A program made the position numbers and the translations under genes. The notes under the pieces are model-generated. The model was not told the origin of the DNA, searched no databases, and saw nothing but the letters and a program-made list of their open reading frames with translations. From Nonomuraea sp. SYSU D8015 (lineage in GTDB: Bacteria; Actinomycetota; Actinomycetes; Streptosporangiales; Streptosporangiaceae): a DNA stretch of 64,000 nt. The number at the start of each line of letters is the position of its first letter. Position 1 is the stretch's first letter. Location of the stretch: assembly GCF_008065375.1 (NCBI RefSeq), contig NZ_VJYI01000004.1, positions 310,001 through 374,000 on the forward strand, written 5' to 3'. This document shows positions 38,792 through 47,199 of the stretch, one piece after another.

Positions 38792-39697
38792 TTGAGGACC
38801 GTTGACATCCGCGTGCCCGCCACGTCGGCCAACCTGGGGCCGGGGTTCGACGCGCTCGGGCTGGCGCTGAGCCTGCACGACGATGTCGAGGCCACGCTCA
38901 CCGAAGAGCGCGGCGTGCATGTCACCGTGGAGGGCGAGGGCGCGGGGGAGGTCCCTCTCGGTGAGGGACACCTGGTCGTCAGGGCGATGCGCGAGACGTT
39001 CGGCCGTATGGGGGTCGCCCAGCCGGAGGGGATCCGTCTGCGCTGCCGCAACAGGATCCCGCACGCGCGCGGCCTGGGCTCTTCGTCGGCGGCCGTCTGC
39101 GCGGGCATCCTCGCCGCGCGGGCGCTCGCGGAGGCCGAATTCTCCGACGACGACGTGCTCGCCCTGGCCACCGAGATGGAGGGCCATCCCGACAACGTGG
39201 CGCCATGTCTGGCCGGTGGTTTGACCGTGGCGTGGTCCGACCACACCGGAGCGCCGCATATGGTGAAACTAGTCCCCGACCAGCGGGTCCGCCCGGTCGT
39301 CGTCGTTCCGTCGACGCGGCTGTCCACGGAGGCCGCACGGGGGCTGCTGCCGAAGGACGTGCCCCACAAGGACGCATCCTTCAACGCCGGCAGGGCCGCG
39401 TTGCTGATCGCCGCGTTGACCCAGCGGCCGGAGCGGGGGCTGCTGCTCGCCGCCACTGAAGATCGACTCCATCAGCATTACCGCGCGCCTGCGATGCCGG
39501 ACAGCGTGGATCTGGTAGAACGTCTCCGTGCAGTGGGCGTGCCCGCAGTCGTTTCGGGAGCGGGTCCCACGGTTCTTGCGTTTTCGACATCGGATACGCA
39601 GGATTTGATCGCGCCAGAAGTGGGTAATGACTGGCACATCCAGCTAATGGACGTCGACCCGGTTGGTGCGAACGTTCAGTTCCCCGAGACACGCTGA
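38792..39697 (+). CDS. thrB: Homoserine kinase
   Basis: Phosphorylates homoserine for ThrC. The 301-residue GHMP kinase has VPATSANLGPGFDALGLAL, the ATP loop ARGLGSSSAAV and a C-terminal VSGAGPTVLAF. The best start is TTG 38792, giving the family-typical RTVDIRVPATSANL; GTGAGGA lies just upstream. An out-of-frame ATG at 38788 opens a five-codon reading frame that overlaps this start. Only 27 bases separate it from thrC. Confidence 0.96.
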   Translation: MRTVDIRVPATSANLGPGFDALGLALSLHDDVEATLTEERGVHVTVEGEGAGEVPLGEGHLVVRAMRETFGRMGVAQPEGIRLRCRNRIPHARGLGSSSAAVCAGILAARALAEAEFSDDDVLALATEMEGHPDNVAPCLAGGLTVAWSDHTGAPHMVKLVPDQRVRPVVVVPSTRLSTEAARGLLPKDVPHKDASFNAGRAALLIAALTQRPERGLLLAATEDRLHQHYRAPAMPDSVDLVERLRAVGVPAVVSGAGPTVLAFSTSDTQDLIAPEVGNDWHIQLMDVDPVGANVQFPETR

Positions 39698-40154
39698 TGC
39701 CTCTTTAGACCTTCAGGGAATAGCCGTGTGCGCTGGTGATGTTAGGCTGATAGCCGCACCAGATGCCCCCTTGGTGGGTGCGTGCTTGTCAGCCATACAT
39801 CGCTGCATCATGCTTCACGTCGCGAGGCGTGGGCAGCGCGGCTGTCTCCCCGGAATCGAATGCCTCCGGTTGGCCCACACCCGGTTGGCTCGAAACGAGG
39901 CGGCGACGACGGGGACCTGCGCGTTCGATTCAATTCGACATCTGGTTGGCGACAGCAATCTGGGGGGTGTCAGCCACGCGCCACGGCCCATTGGCGGCGT
40001 GGACGAGCCCCTCCCCAAGAGTGGCGGCCGTCTCCAGCGACAGCCGAAGATCGCAGAGTGCACCCCGACCCGGTCTGTCCCGCCGGATCGCAAGCACCTC
40101 CGGGACGCCCGGCATAACAAAACCGGCGCCCGACCCCTGGGAAGGACCTTTTAG
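39698..40154 (+). other. Long 5' leader region of rho, no gene seen
   Basis: These 457 bases hold only short overlapping open frames without family features. TAGGCT at 39743-39748 is a possible -10, which would give a leader of about 400 bases. Long rho leaders are used for Rho autoregulation in several bacteria. C-rich, G-poor stretches occur around 40060-40110, but I see no single dominant hairpin. Confidence 0.45.
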
Positions 40155-42128
40155 TTGAGCGACACCACCGAACTCCTCTCCGACGCATCAGGCGCAGAGC
40201 CGGCGTCCGGCGACACCCCCACCCGCGCTCCGGCCAAGCCGCGTGCGCGTCGCTCCGGCACCGGCCTGTCCGCCAAGGTGCTGCCCGAGCTGCAGAAGAT
40301 CGCGGCGGAGCTGGGCATCAGCGGGACCGGGCGCATGCGGAAGAGCCAGCTCATCGCGGCCATCCAGGAGAAGCAGGGTGGCGGTTCCGGAGAAGGCACG
40401 CAGGCTCCCGCGGCCGCCGCCGAGGCGCCCGCCGCCGCGGCGGAGGCGGCCCCGGCCGCCGAGCGGCCCACCCGGACGCGCAGGGAACGTTCCCGAGCCA
40501 AGACCGCCGAGGAGCCCGCCCCGCAGCAGCCCGCTGCCGAGGCCCCTGAGCCCGTGGCCGCGGCTCCCGAGCCCGTCGCCGCCCCGGCCGAGCCGGTCGT
40601 GGAGCAGCAGCCCCAGGCCGCCGACGCCGCGCAGGGCGAGGGACGCGCCGAGCGCGGCGAGAGCCGTCGCGAGCGTCGCAGCCGTGGCGAGCGCCGTGAG
40701 CGCGGCGAGCGCGGCGGCGACCGTTCGGGCAACGACCGCGGTGAGGGCGGCCGTGCTGAGAGCGGCCGCGCCGACCAGCGCGCCGCCGACGCGGGCGGTC
40801 GTGACCAGCAGCGTGACCAGCAGCGTGGCGACCAGCAGCGTGGCGAGCAGTCGCGCGGCGAACAGCCGCGCAGCGGCGGCGGCGACGACGAAGAGCGCGG
40901 CGGACGCGGTCGCAGGGGCCGCTTCAGGGAGCGCAACCGCGGCCGTGGCCGTGACCGCTTCGACAGCAGCGAGCCCGTCATCGGCGACGACGACGTGCTC
41001 ATCCCGATCGCCGGCATCCTCGACATCCTCGACAACTACGCGTTCGTCAGGACGAGCGGCTACCTGCCGGGCAGCAACGACGTCTACGTCTCGCTCGCCC
41101 AGATCCGCCGCAACGGCCTGCGCAAGGGCGACGTCATCACCGGCGCCGTCAGGCAGCCCCGCGAGGGCGAGCGGCGCGAGAAGTTCAACGCCCTGGTCCG
41201 CCTCGACACCGTCAACGGCATGGACCCGGAGCAGGCCCGCAACCGGCCCGACTTCAACAAGCTGACGCCGCTCTACCCGCAGGAGCGCCTGCGCCTCGAG
41301 ACCGAGCCGAACATCCTCACCACGCGGATCATCGACCTCGTCTCGCCGATCGGCAAGGGCCAGCGCGGCCTCATCGTCTCGCCGCCCAAGGCCGGTAAGA
41401 CGATGGTGCTGCAGGCGATCGCCAACGCGATCACCCGCAACAACCCCGAGTGCCACCTGATGGTCGTGCTCGTGGACGAGCGGCCTGAAGAGGTCACCGA
41501 CATGCAGCGGTCGGTCAAGGGCGAGGTCATCCACTCGACCTTCGACCGTCCCGCCGAAGACCACACCACGGTCGCCGAGCTCGCCATCGAGCGGGCCAAG
41601 CGCCTGGTGGAGCTGGGCCACGACGTGGTCGTCCTGCTCGACTCGATCACCCGCCTCGGCCGCGCCTACAACCTGGCGGCCCCGGCGTCCGGTCGCATCC
41701 TGTCGGGTGGTGTCGACTCCACGGCGCTCTACCCGCCCAAGCGGTTCTTCGGCGCCGCCCGCAACATCGAGAACGGCGGCTCGCTGACGATCCTCGCCAC
41801 GGCCCTGGTCGAGACCGGGTCCAAGATGGACGAGGTCATCTTCGAGGAGTTCAAGGGCACCGGCAACATGGAGCTCAAGCTCAACCGGTCCCTGGCGGAC
41901 AAGCGGATCTTCCCGGCGGTGGACGTCGACGCGTCCGGCACCCGTAAGGAAGAGATCCTCATGGCCAGGGAAGAGCTCCAGATCGTCTGGAAGCTGCGGC
42001 GCGTGCTGCACGCGCTGGACATGCAGCAGGCGCTTGAGCTGCTCCTGGAGAAGATGAAGGAGACCAAGTCCAACGCGGAGTTCCTCCTGCAGGTCCAGAA
42101 GACCACGGTGAGCAACGACCGCGACTAG
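40155..42128 (+). CDS. rho: Transcription termination factor Rho with Arg/Gly/Asp-rich insertion
   Basis: A hexameric RNA helicase that ends transcription. 657 residues: an N-terminal helix bundle (about 38-75, LPELQKIAAELGISGTGRMRKSQLIAAI), a long insertion at 80-270 (Ala/Pro/Glu, then repeated RGE/RGDQQ/RGRR), the RNA-binding domain from 275, Walker A PPKAGKT (Lys415), Walker B VVVLLDSITRL, the Q-loop and the R-loop. The insertion is usual in actinobacterial Rho and binds RNA. TTG 40155 with GAAGGA upstream is the start. A strong terminator follows. Confidence 0.97.
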   Translation: MSDTTELLSDASGAEPASGDTPTRAPAKPRARRSGTGLSAKVLPELQKIAAELGISGTGRMRKSQLIAAIQEKQGGGSGEGTQAPAAAAEAPAAAAEAAPAAERPTRTRRERSRAKTAEEPAPQQPAAEAPEPVAAAPEPVAAPAEPVVEQQPQAADAAQGEGRAERGESRRERRSRGERRERGERGGDRSGNDRGEGGRAESGRADQRAADAGGRDQQRDQQRGDQQRGEQSRGEQPRSGGGDDEERGGRGRRGRFRERNRGRGRDRFDSSEPVIGDDDVLIPIAGILDILDNYAFVRTSGYLPGSNDVYVSLAQIRRNGLRKGDVITGAVRQPREGERREKFNALVRLDTVNGMDPEQARNRPDFNKLTPLYPQERLRLETEPNILTTRIIDLVSPIGKGQRGLIVSPPKAGKTMVLQAIANAITRNNPECHLMVVLVDERPEEVTDMQRSVKGEVIHSTFDRPAEDHTTVAELAIERAKRLVELGHDVVVLLDSITRLGRAYNLAAPASGRILSGGVDSTALYPPKRFFGAARNIENGGSLTILATALVETGSKMDEVIFEEFKGTGNMELKLNRSLADKRIFPAVDVDASGTRKEEILMAREELQIVWKLRRVLHALDMQQALELLLEKMKETKSNAEFLLQVQKTTVSNDRD

Positions 42129-42139
42129 CGGCTCCGTCC

Positions 42140-42181
42140 GAAAGGGGCGGCAGGGGTTACTTTTCCCCTGCCGCCCCTTTC
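42140..42181 (+). terminator. Strong intrinsic-type terminator after rho
   Basis: GAAAGGGGCGGCAGGGG pairs perfectly over 17 bases with CCCCTGCCGCCCCTTTC across the 8-base loop TTACTTTT, 11 bases past the rho stop. Confidence 0.85.
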
Positions 42182-42270
42182 GTCTGTTCCGGGGGCGTGG
42201 CGCCGGACCGCGCCGGATTGCCGCTGACGGAGGTGGGCGGCGTCGTGGCCGGGGGCGGCGGGAACGGTGG

Positions 42271-42284
42271 GGGTAGCCCTACCC
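42271..42284 (+). promoter_or_regulatory. Palindromic operator candidate upstream of sensor kinase
   Basis: GGGTAG-CC-CTACCC is a perfect dyad 55 bases before the kinase start and close to the expected promoter. NarL/LiaR-type regulators often control their own operon from such sites. Confidence 0.45.
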
Positions 42285-42339
42285 TGCGACGGATGTTGGC
42301 CGCATTCACTCCGGTCGTCTCCGGCGGCACGCTTATGGC

Positions 42340-43602
42340 ATGCGATCCGTGGCGTTGAAAGACCGCGTGCCGCTCGGGCCGAAGGGTCCGCTGGGTGTCC
42401 TGGTCGATCCGATGACCTGGCGTGCGGCACCGTACTTGCTGGTCAGCGTGGTGTTCGGGCTCGGCTGGTTCGTCGTGTTGTCGTTCGCGGTGCCGACCTC
42501 GGTCACGCTCACGATCGTCTGGGTCGGCGTGCCCCTGGCGATGGCGACCGTGCTGATGTGGCGCGGCGGGGCGATGCTGGAGCGCAGGATGCTCGGCGCG
42601 GCCCTGGGGATCAGGATCCAGGACCCGTACCGGAGCCGGCCCGAGCGCGGGGTGGGGGCGCACATCCACTGGCTCGTGACCGACCCGGCCACCTGGAAGG
42701 ATCTGGGCTACCTGCTGATGTTGCTGCCGCTCGGCCTGGTCGAGGCGGCGCTGTCCGCGGCGTTGTGGGTGGCCACGGGCATGTCGTTGTTCGCGCCGCT
42801 CATCCTCGTGATCGAAGAGGCGACAGGGGGCCGCGAGTACGTCGTGGAGGATTGGACGGCCGCCTGGGTGTTCTCGGTCCTCGGCGTGGCGATGCTCGTG
42901 CTGACCGCGTACTGCGTGCGGGGCATGGCCTGGCTGCACGGGACGCTCGCGGTCGTGCTGCTCGGCGGCAGCGAGGAGGAGCGGTTGCGGGCCAGCCGCG
43001 CCCGCGGGATCGACGCGGCGGAGGCCGAACGACGCAGGATCGAGCGCGACCTGCACGACGGCGCCCAGCAGCGCCTGCTGTCCGTCGCGGTGGATCTCGG
43101 GCGGGCACAGGCCAAGCTCGACACCGAGCCCGAGGAGGCCCGGATGCTCATCGCCCAGGCCCACGCGGGCACCAAGGCCGCCATCGCCGAGCTGCGCAAC
43201 CTGGCCAGGGGCATCCATCCGGCCATCCTGAGCGACCGCGGCCTGGACGCCGCGTTGTCGGGGCTGGCCGCGCGGGCGCCCATCCGCGTGGACGTCTCGG
43301 TTGACCTGCAGGAGCGGCCGCCGGCGGCGGTGGAGAGCATCGCGTACTTCATCGTCGCGGAGGCGCTGGCCAACATGGCCAAGCACTCGGCGGCGACGGA
43401 GGCGTCGGTGTCGGTGTTCAGGGACAAACGGGGTGTGATCGTCGACGTGTGGGACAACGGCGTCGGCGGCGCGGTCGTCACCCCCGGCGGCGGGCTGTCG
43501 GGACTGGCGGACCGGGCGGCCACCATCGACGGCGTGCTCGTTCTGCACAGCCCCATCGGCGGGCCCACCATCGTGCGTGCGGAGCTGCCCTGCGAGTGGT
43601 AG
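42340..43602 (+). CDS. Membrane sensor histidine kinase, NarL/LiaS type
   Basis: A 420-residue kinase. The N-terminal half has membrane pairs at about 25-70 and 125-220, like the PF13796 sensor domain. Then come a HisKA_3 dimerisation domain with His239 in ERDLHDGAQQRL and a HATPase_c domain with VAEALANMAKHS, VDVWDNGVGG and GGGLSGLADRA. The partner regulator starts 10 bases after its stop. The signal is unknown; this class often senses membrane stress. ATG 42340 is used; GTG 42349 is an alternative. Confidence 0.93.
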   Translation: MRSVALKDRVPLGPKGPLGVLVDPMTWRAAPYLLVSVVFGLGWFVVLSFAVPTSVTLTIVWVGVPLAMATVLMWRGGAMLERRMLGAALGIRIQDPYRSRPERGVGAHIHWLVTDPATWKDLGYLLMLLPLGLVEAALSAALWVATGMSLFAPLILVIEEATGGREYVVEDWTAAWVFSVLGVAMLVLTAYCVRGMAWLHGTLAVVLLGGSEEERLRASRARGIDAAEAERRRIERDLHDGAQQRLLSVAVDLGRAQAKLDTEPEEARMLIAQAHAGTKAAIAELRNLARGIHPAILSDRGLDAALSGLAARAPIRVDVSVDLQERPPAAVESIAYFIVAEALANMAKHSAATEASVSVFRDKRGVIVDVWDNGVGGAVVTPGGGLSGLADRAATIDGVLVLHSPIGGPTIVRAELPCEW

Positions 43603-43612
43603 GCATGGGGCC

Positions 43613-44248
43613 ATGCGCGTGGTCATCGCCGAGGATTCCGTACTGCTGCGCGAGGGGCTCGCCCGGCTCCTCGCCGACGGCGGGATCGAGACCGTGGCGG
43701 CCGTCTCCGACGGGTCCGCGCTGGAGGCCGCGGTGCTCGAGCACGACCCCGACCTGGCGATCGTCGACGTACGCATGCCGCCCACCCACACCGACGAGGG
43801 CCTGCGGGCGGCGCTGCGGCTCCGCGCGGCCCGCCCCGACTTCCCCATCCTGGTCCTGTCGCAGTACGTCGAGGAGCGCTACGCCGGCGACCTCATCGGC
43901 AAGGCCGTCGGCTACCTGCTGAAGGAGCGGGTGGCCGACGTGGCCGAGTTCCTGGAGGCGGTGCGGCAGGTGGCGGCGGGCGGCACGGTCATCGACCCCG
44001 AGGTCGTCGTGCAGCTGCTCAGCCGCCAGCGCCGCGGCGCCCCGCTCGACACGCTCTCCCCCCGGGAGCGCGAGGTCCTCGCCCTGATGGCCGAGGGCCG
44101 CTCCAACACCGCCATCGCCGCCCGCCTCGTCGTCACCGAAGGGGCGGTCGAGAAACACATTTCCGGCATCTTCGCCAAGCTGGCCCTCGGGCCGGCGCCC
44201 GAGGACCATCGGCGCGTGCTGGCCGTGCTGACCTACCTGGGACGTTAG
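43613..44248 (+). CDS. LuxR/NarL-family response regulator
   Basis: A 211-residue protein: receiver domain with acidic pair Glu7/Asp8, phosphorylated Asp52 in AIVDVRMPP and Lys104 in YLLKERV, then a LuxR-type helix-turn-helix at about 145-205 (LSPREREVLALMAEGRSNTAIAARL). Partner of the kinase just upstream. ATG 43613 is the conserved start; the in-frame extension to 43577 overlaps the kinase gene. Confidence 0.95.
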   Translation: MRVVIAEDSVLLREGLARLLADGGIETVAAVSDGSALEAAVLEHDPDLAIVDVRMPPTHTDEGLRAALRLRAARPDFPILVLSQYVEERYAGDLIGKAVGYLLKERVADVAEFLEAVRQVAAGGTVIDPEVVVQLLSRQRRGAPLDTLSPREREVLALMAEGRSNTAIAARLVVTEGAVEKHISGIFAKLALGPAPEDHRRVLAVLTYLGR

Positions 44249-44389
44249 CCGCCCGGCGCGCTGCGCGTGCCGCTTCGTCGCAGGTCAGCGTCGTGGCACG
44301 CCGACCCCGTGCTTGATCGGCGCCGCCGCGGCCTGTTCCACTCCTCCCGGCTCTCCTTCTCGGGCCACACGGGCGGGAGCCCTCTCTCG

Positions 44390-44545
44390 CCCTCAAGGAC
44401 CGGGGCCGGAGTCACCCTCTCGCCTCAAGACCCCAGCCGGACCGCTTCCCCTCAAGGACCCCAGCGGGGCCCGTTCCCTCAAGGACCCCACCGGGGCCCC
44501 TTCCCCTCAAGGACCCCAGCCGGGCCTTTTTCCCCTGAAGGGGCC
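44390..44545. repeat. Imperfect 27-32-base tandem repeats
   Basis: The word CTCAAG(GA)CC recurs at 44392, 44424, 44451, 44478 and 44506, with a variant CTGAAG at 44535, each followed by a CCCAGC/CGGGGCC-like block. The period is 27-32 bases. The array lies in the 346-base gap between the response regulator and the convergent secreted-protein gene. The last unit (GGGCCTTTTTCCCC) could help termination. Units abut without spacers, so it is not a CRISPR array. Confidence 0.7.
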
Positions 44546-44594
44546 GCGCCGGAGTACGGCGAGGGCCGCTCGTGGTGGCGGCGGGGAGGCCGGG

Positions 44595-45641
44595 CTACTT
44601 GACGTCCACGAACTCCTGAGGCGACAGCGAGCTCCGCGTCTTGCTTGTGCCGGGCACCTTGACCCGGTAGTAGCCGTCCTTCTTGGCCTTGAACGTCTTG
44701 GAGTACTTGCCGGTCGAGGTCGACTTGGCGAAGCCCAAAAGCTTGTACGTCTTGGTGCCCTTGGCCTTGAAGTACACCTCGACGGTCTTGGCCTTGTACG
44801 CCTTCGAGCCCAGGTAGACCTTGCCGTACACCTTGAACGTCTTGCCCTTGGCGACCTTGTTCGGCGCCGCGATCGTGACCCTGGTCTTGGTCTTCTTGGA
44901 CGCGCCGCCCTCGGGCGCCACGACGGTGAACGCCGCCACGCCCTTGAGCGTCTGGTCGCCCTTGTGGGCGTACACCTCGAGGGTCCAGTCGCCCGGGACG
45001 GTGTCGTCGGCGAAGTAGGTGGAGCCGCGGTAGTAGCCGTCCGACTCCTTGGCCAGCTCGCCGAGGTTGTAGAACTCGCCGCCGCCGTCGCTGACGAGTT
45101 TGGCCGACACCGAGGTCGCGTCCTTCACCGAAGCCTCGACCGAGACCTGGACGTCCTTGCCCTTGACGAGCCGGACCGGGTCGGGGCTGACCTTGGCGCC
45201 GTTGATGCCCTGCTTGCCGGAGACCTGGACCACGAACGGCGTGGTGCTCGCGCCCGTGTCGCGGGTGACCACGACGCTCAGCTTCCAGTCGCCGGCCGGG
45301 TCGTCCTTGCTGACCGTCCACTTGCCGGTGATCTTCTGCGTCGCGGCGGTGTCACCGGTCCTGAAGTCGAACGTCACCGTCTTGGCCGCCTTGCCCGGCG
45401 GCTCGATGCTGCCCGTGACGCTCGTGACCTTGGCCGGCTCCTTGAGGTTGAGCGTGACGGTCCCCTGGACGTCGCCCTCGAGCGGGATGGACGCGCTCGC
45501 GGAGGCCTCTCCCGTGAAGTCGTCCGCCATGGCCAGCGCCTGGGTGGAGGCGTATGCACCGGCGGCGGTCAGGCCGGTGCCTCCGAGGAGAACGGCGGCC
45601 CCCGTGGCGGTCGCTAGCAGCAACCGCACCCTTCTCTTCAT
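44595..45641 (-). CDS. Secreted Ig-like repeat protein
   Basis: A 348-residue exported protein. Signal peptide at about 1-30 (basic MKRRVRLLLATATGAA, then a hydrophobic run ending AGAYAS). The mature part is Thr/Lys/Val-rich beta sandwich sequence with at least three modules, including GDWKLSVVVTRD, GDWTLEVYAHKGDQ and a C-terminal Lys-rich domain (KAYKAKTVEVYFKAKGTKTY). No catalytic motif. ATG 45641 with AAAAGGA is chosen over a far upstream in-frame start. Probably a wall-associated or extracellular structural protein. Confidence 0.8.
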   Translation of the reverse strand: MKRRVRLLLATATGAAVLLGGTGLTAAGAYASTQALAMADDFTGEASASASIPLEGDVQGTVTLNLKEPAKVTSVTGSIEPPGKAAKTVTFDFRTGDTAATQKITGKWTVSKDDPAGDWKLSVVVTRDTGASTTPFVVQVSGKQGINGAKVSPDPVRLVKGKDVQVSVEASVKDATSVSAKLVSDGGGEFYNLGELAKESDGYYRGSTYFADDTVPGDWTLEVYAHKGDQTLKGVAAFTVVAPEGGASKKTKTRVTIAAPNKVAKGKTFKVYGKVYLGSKAYKAKTVEVYFKAKGTKTYKLLGFAKSTSTGKYSKTFKAKKDGYYRVKVPGTSKTRSSLSPQEFVDVK

Positions 45642-45837
45642 CCGTGGTCCTTTTGGTAAGTGACGAATGGTGCAAGGGAGCCTAGTGTGGTGCAAGCCGG
45701 TCTGCCGTAAGATCACGGGAATGCCTGATGGCCTGGGATGGTTGGACGATCTGGCACACTGGTAGCTGACCATTTTGCGGTTCCGGTTCACGCCATGCGT
45801 GAAGGCGACCCGGCGGCCGCAGCCCGAAAGGACAGCG

Positions 45838-46056
45838 ATGAAGCCCGACATCCACCCTGACTACGTCGTGACCCAGGTGACCTGCTCCTGCGGTAACACG
45901 TTCACCACCCGCAGCACCGCCAAGAACGGCGTGATCCACGCCGACGTGTGCTCTGCCTGCCACCCGTTCTACACCGGCAAGCAGAAGATCCTCGACACGG
46001 GCGGCCGGGTGGCGCGCTTCGAGAAGCGCTTCGGCAAGAAGGCCGCGGGCAAGTAG
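45838..46056 (+). CDS. rpmE: 50S ribosomal protein L31 (zinc-binding form)
   Basis: A 72-residue protein with MKPDIHPDYV and the zinc ligands CSCG and CSAC, so it is the zinc-containing C+ form and not the zinc-starvation paralogue. GAAAGGA precedes ATG 45838. A candidate promoter (TTGGAC at 45742, TAGCTG at 45763) lies in the 196-base gap to the divergent secreted-protein gene. A strong hairpin follows the stop. Confidence 0.97.
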   Translation: MKPDIHPDYVVTQVTCSCGNTFTTRSTAKNGVIHADVCSACHPFYTGKQKILDTGGRVARFEKRFGKKAAGK

Positions 46057-46064
46057 CTCCACTC

Positions 46065-46105
46065 ACGCCGGCCCGGGCGCGCGCCTGCGTGCGCCGGGCC
46101 GGCGT
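46065..46105 (+). terminator. Hairpin terminator after rpmE
   Basis: ACGCCGGCCCGG pairs perfectly with CCGGGCCGGCGT across 17 bases, followed by TGTTGG, 9 bases past the rpmE stop. Some read-through into prfA (start 42 bases on) remains possible. Confidence 0.7.
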
Positions 46106-46146
46106 TGTTGGTGTAACGGCCGAACCCAAGACTGTAAGGACCCACG

Positions 46147-47199
46147 GTGAACCTCGACGAGTTGCTCAAGGAGTATTCCGAGCTGGAGCTTCAGCTCGCC
46201 GATCCCGCCGTGCACGCCGACCAGAGCAAGGCCCGCGCCCTCGGCAGGCGCTACTCCCAGCTCACCCCGATCATCACCACCTACCGCGAGCTGGAGTCGG
46301 TCCGAGAGGACCTGACCGCCGCCAAGGAGCTGGCCGGCGAGGACGAGTCGTTCGCGGCCGAGGCCGCCGAGCTCGAAGAGCGCATCCCCCAGCTGGAGGA
46401 GCGGCTCAAGCACCTGCTCATCCCGCGCGATCCGAATGATGACAAGGACATCATCATGGAGATCAAGGCGGGCGAGGGCGGCGAGGAGTCCGCGCTGTTC
46501 GCCGGCGACCTGCTGCGGATGTATCTCCGCTACGCCGAGCGGCTCGGCTGGAAGACCGAGGTCATCGACGCGCAGCCGTCCGACCTGGGCGGATACAAGG
46601 ACGTCACGGTCGGCATCAAGGCCAAGGGCGACGAGGGCGTGTGGTCCAGGCTCAAATACGAGGGCGGCGTGCACCGCGTGCAGCGGGTGCCCGTCACCGA
46701 GTCGCAGGGCCGCATCCACACCAGCGCCGCGGGCGTGCTCGTCTACCCGGAGGCCGAGGAGGTCGACGTCCAGATCGACCCCAACGACCTGCGCATCGAC
46801 GTCTACCGCTCCAGCGGCCCCGGCGGCCAGAGCGTCAACACCACCGACTCCGCGGTCCGCATCACCCACCTGCCCACGGGCGTGGTCGTCTCCTGCCAGA
46901 ACGAGAAGAGCCAGCTGCAGAACAAGGAGTCGGCGATGCGCATCCTGCGGGCCCGGCTGCTGGCGATGGCGCAGGAGCAGGCCGAGGCCGCCGCGCAGGC
47001 GGAGCGCAAGTCCCAGGTGCGCACGGTCGACAGGTCCGAGCGCGTCCGCACGTACAACTTCCCCGAAAACCGCATTTCCGACCACCGCGTCGGCTTCAAG
47101 GCGTACAACCTCGACCAGGTTCTCGACGGCGAGCTCAACGCCGTCACCCAGGCCCTCATCGACGCCGAGATGGCGGAGAAGCTCGCACAACACTCATGA
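46147..47199 (+). CDS. prfA: Peptide chain release factor 1
   Basis: Releases peptides at UAA/UAG. The 350-residue factor has the recognition tripeptide Pro-Val-Thr (182-184, PxT as in RF1, not SPF as in RF2) and the catalytic GGQ loop (226-228) in SSGPGGQSVNTT. The glutamine is the methylation target of PrmC, encoded next with a 4-base ATGA overlap. GTG 46147 follows TAAGGA. Confidence 0.97.
   Translation: MNLDELLKEYSELELQLADPAVHADQSKARALGRRYSQLTPIITTYRELESVREDLTAAKELAGEDESFAAEAAELEERIPQLEERLKHLLIPRDPNDDKDIIMEIKAGEGGEESALFAGDLLRMYLRYAERLGWKTEVIDAQPSDLGGYKDVTVGIKAKGDEGVWSRLKYEGGVHRVQRVPVTESQGRIHTSAAGVLVYPEAEEVDVQIDPNDLRIDVYRSSGPGGQSVNTTDSAVRITHLPTGVVVSCQNEKSQLQNKESAMRILRARLLAMAQEQAEAAAQAERKSQVRTVDRSERVRTYNFPENRISDHRVGFKAYNLDQVLDGELNAVTQALIDAEMAEKLAQHS

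Noticed and set aside
39663..40154. Short open frames upstream of rho
   Set aside because: Several overlapping frames, no ribosome sites, odd composition and overlap with the thrB end; a leader is the better explanation.
44390..44545. Tandem repeats considered as a CRISPR array
   Set aside because: Units abut with no unique spacers, the repeats are imperfect and no cas genes are nearby.
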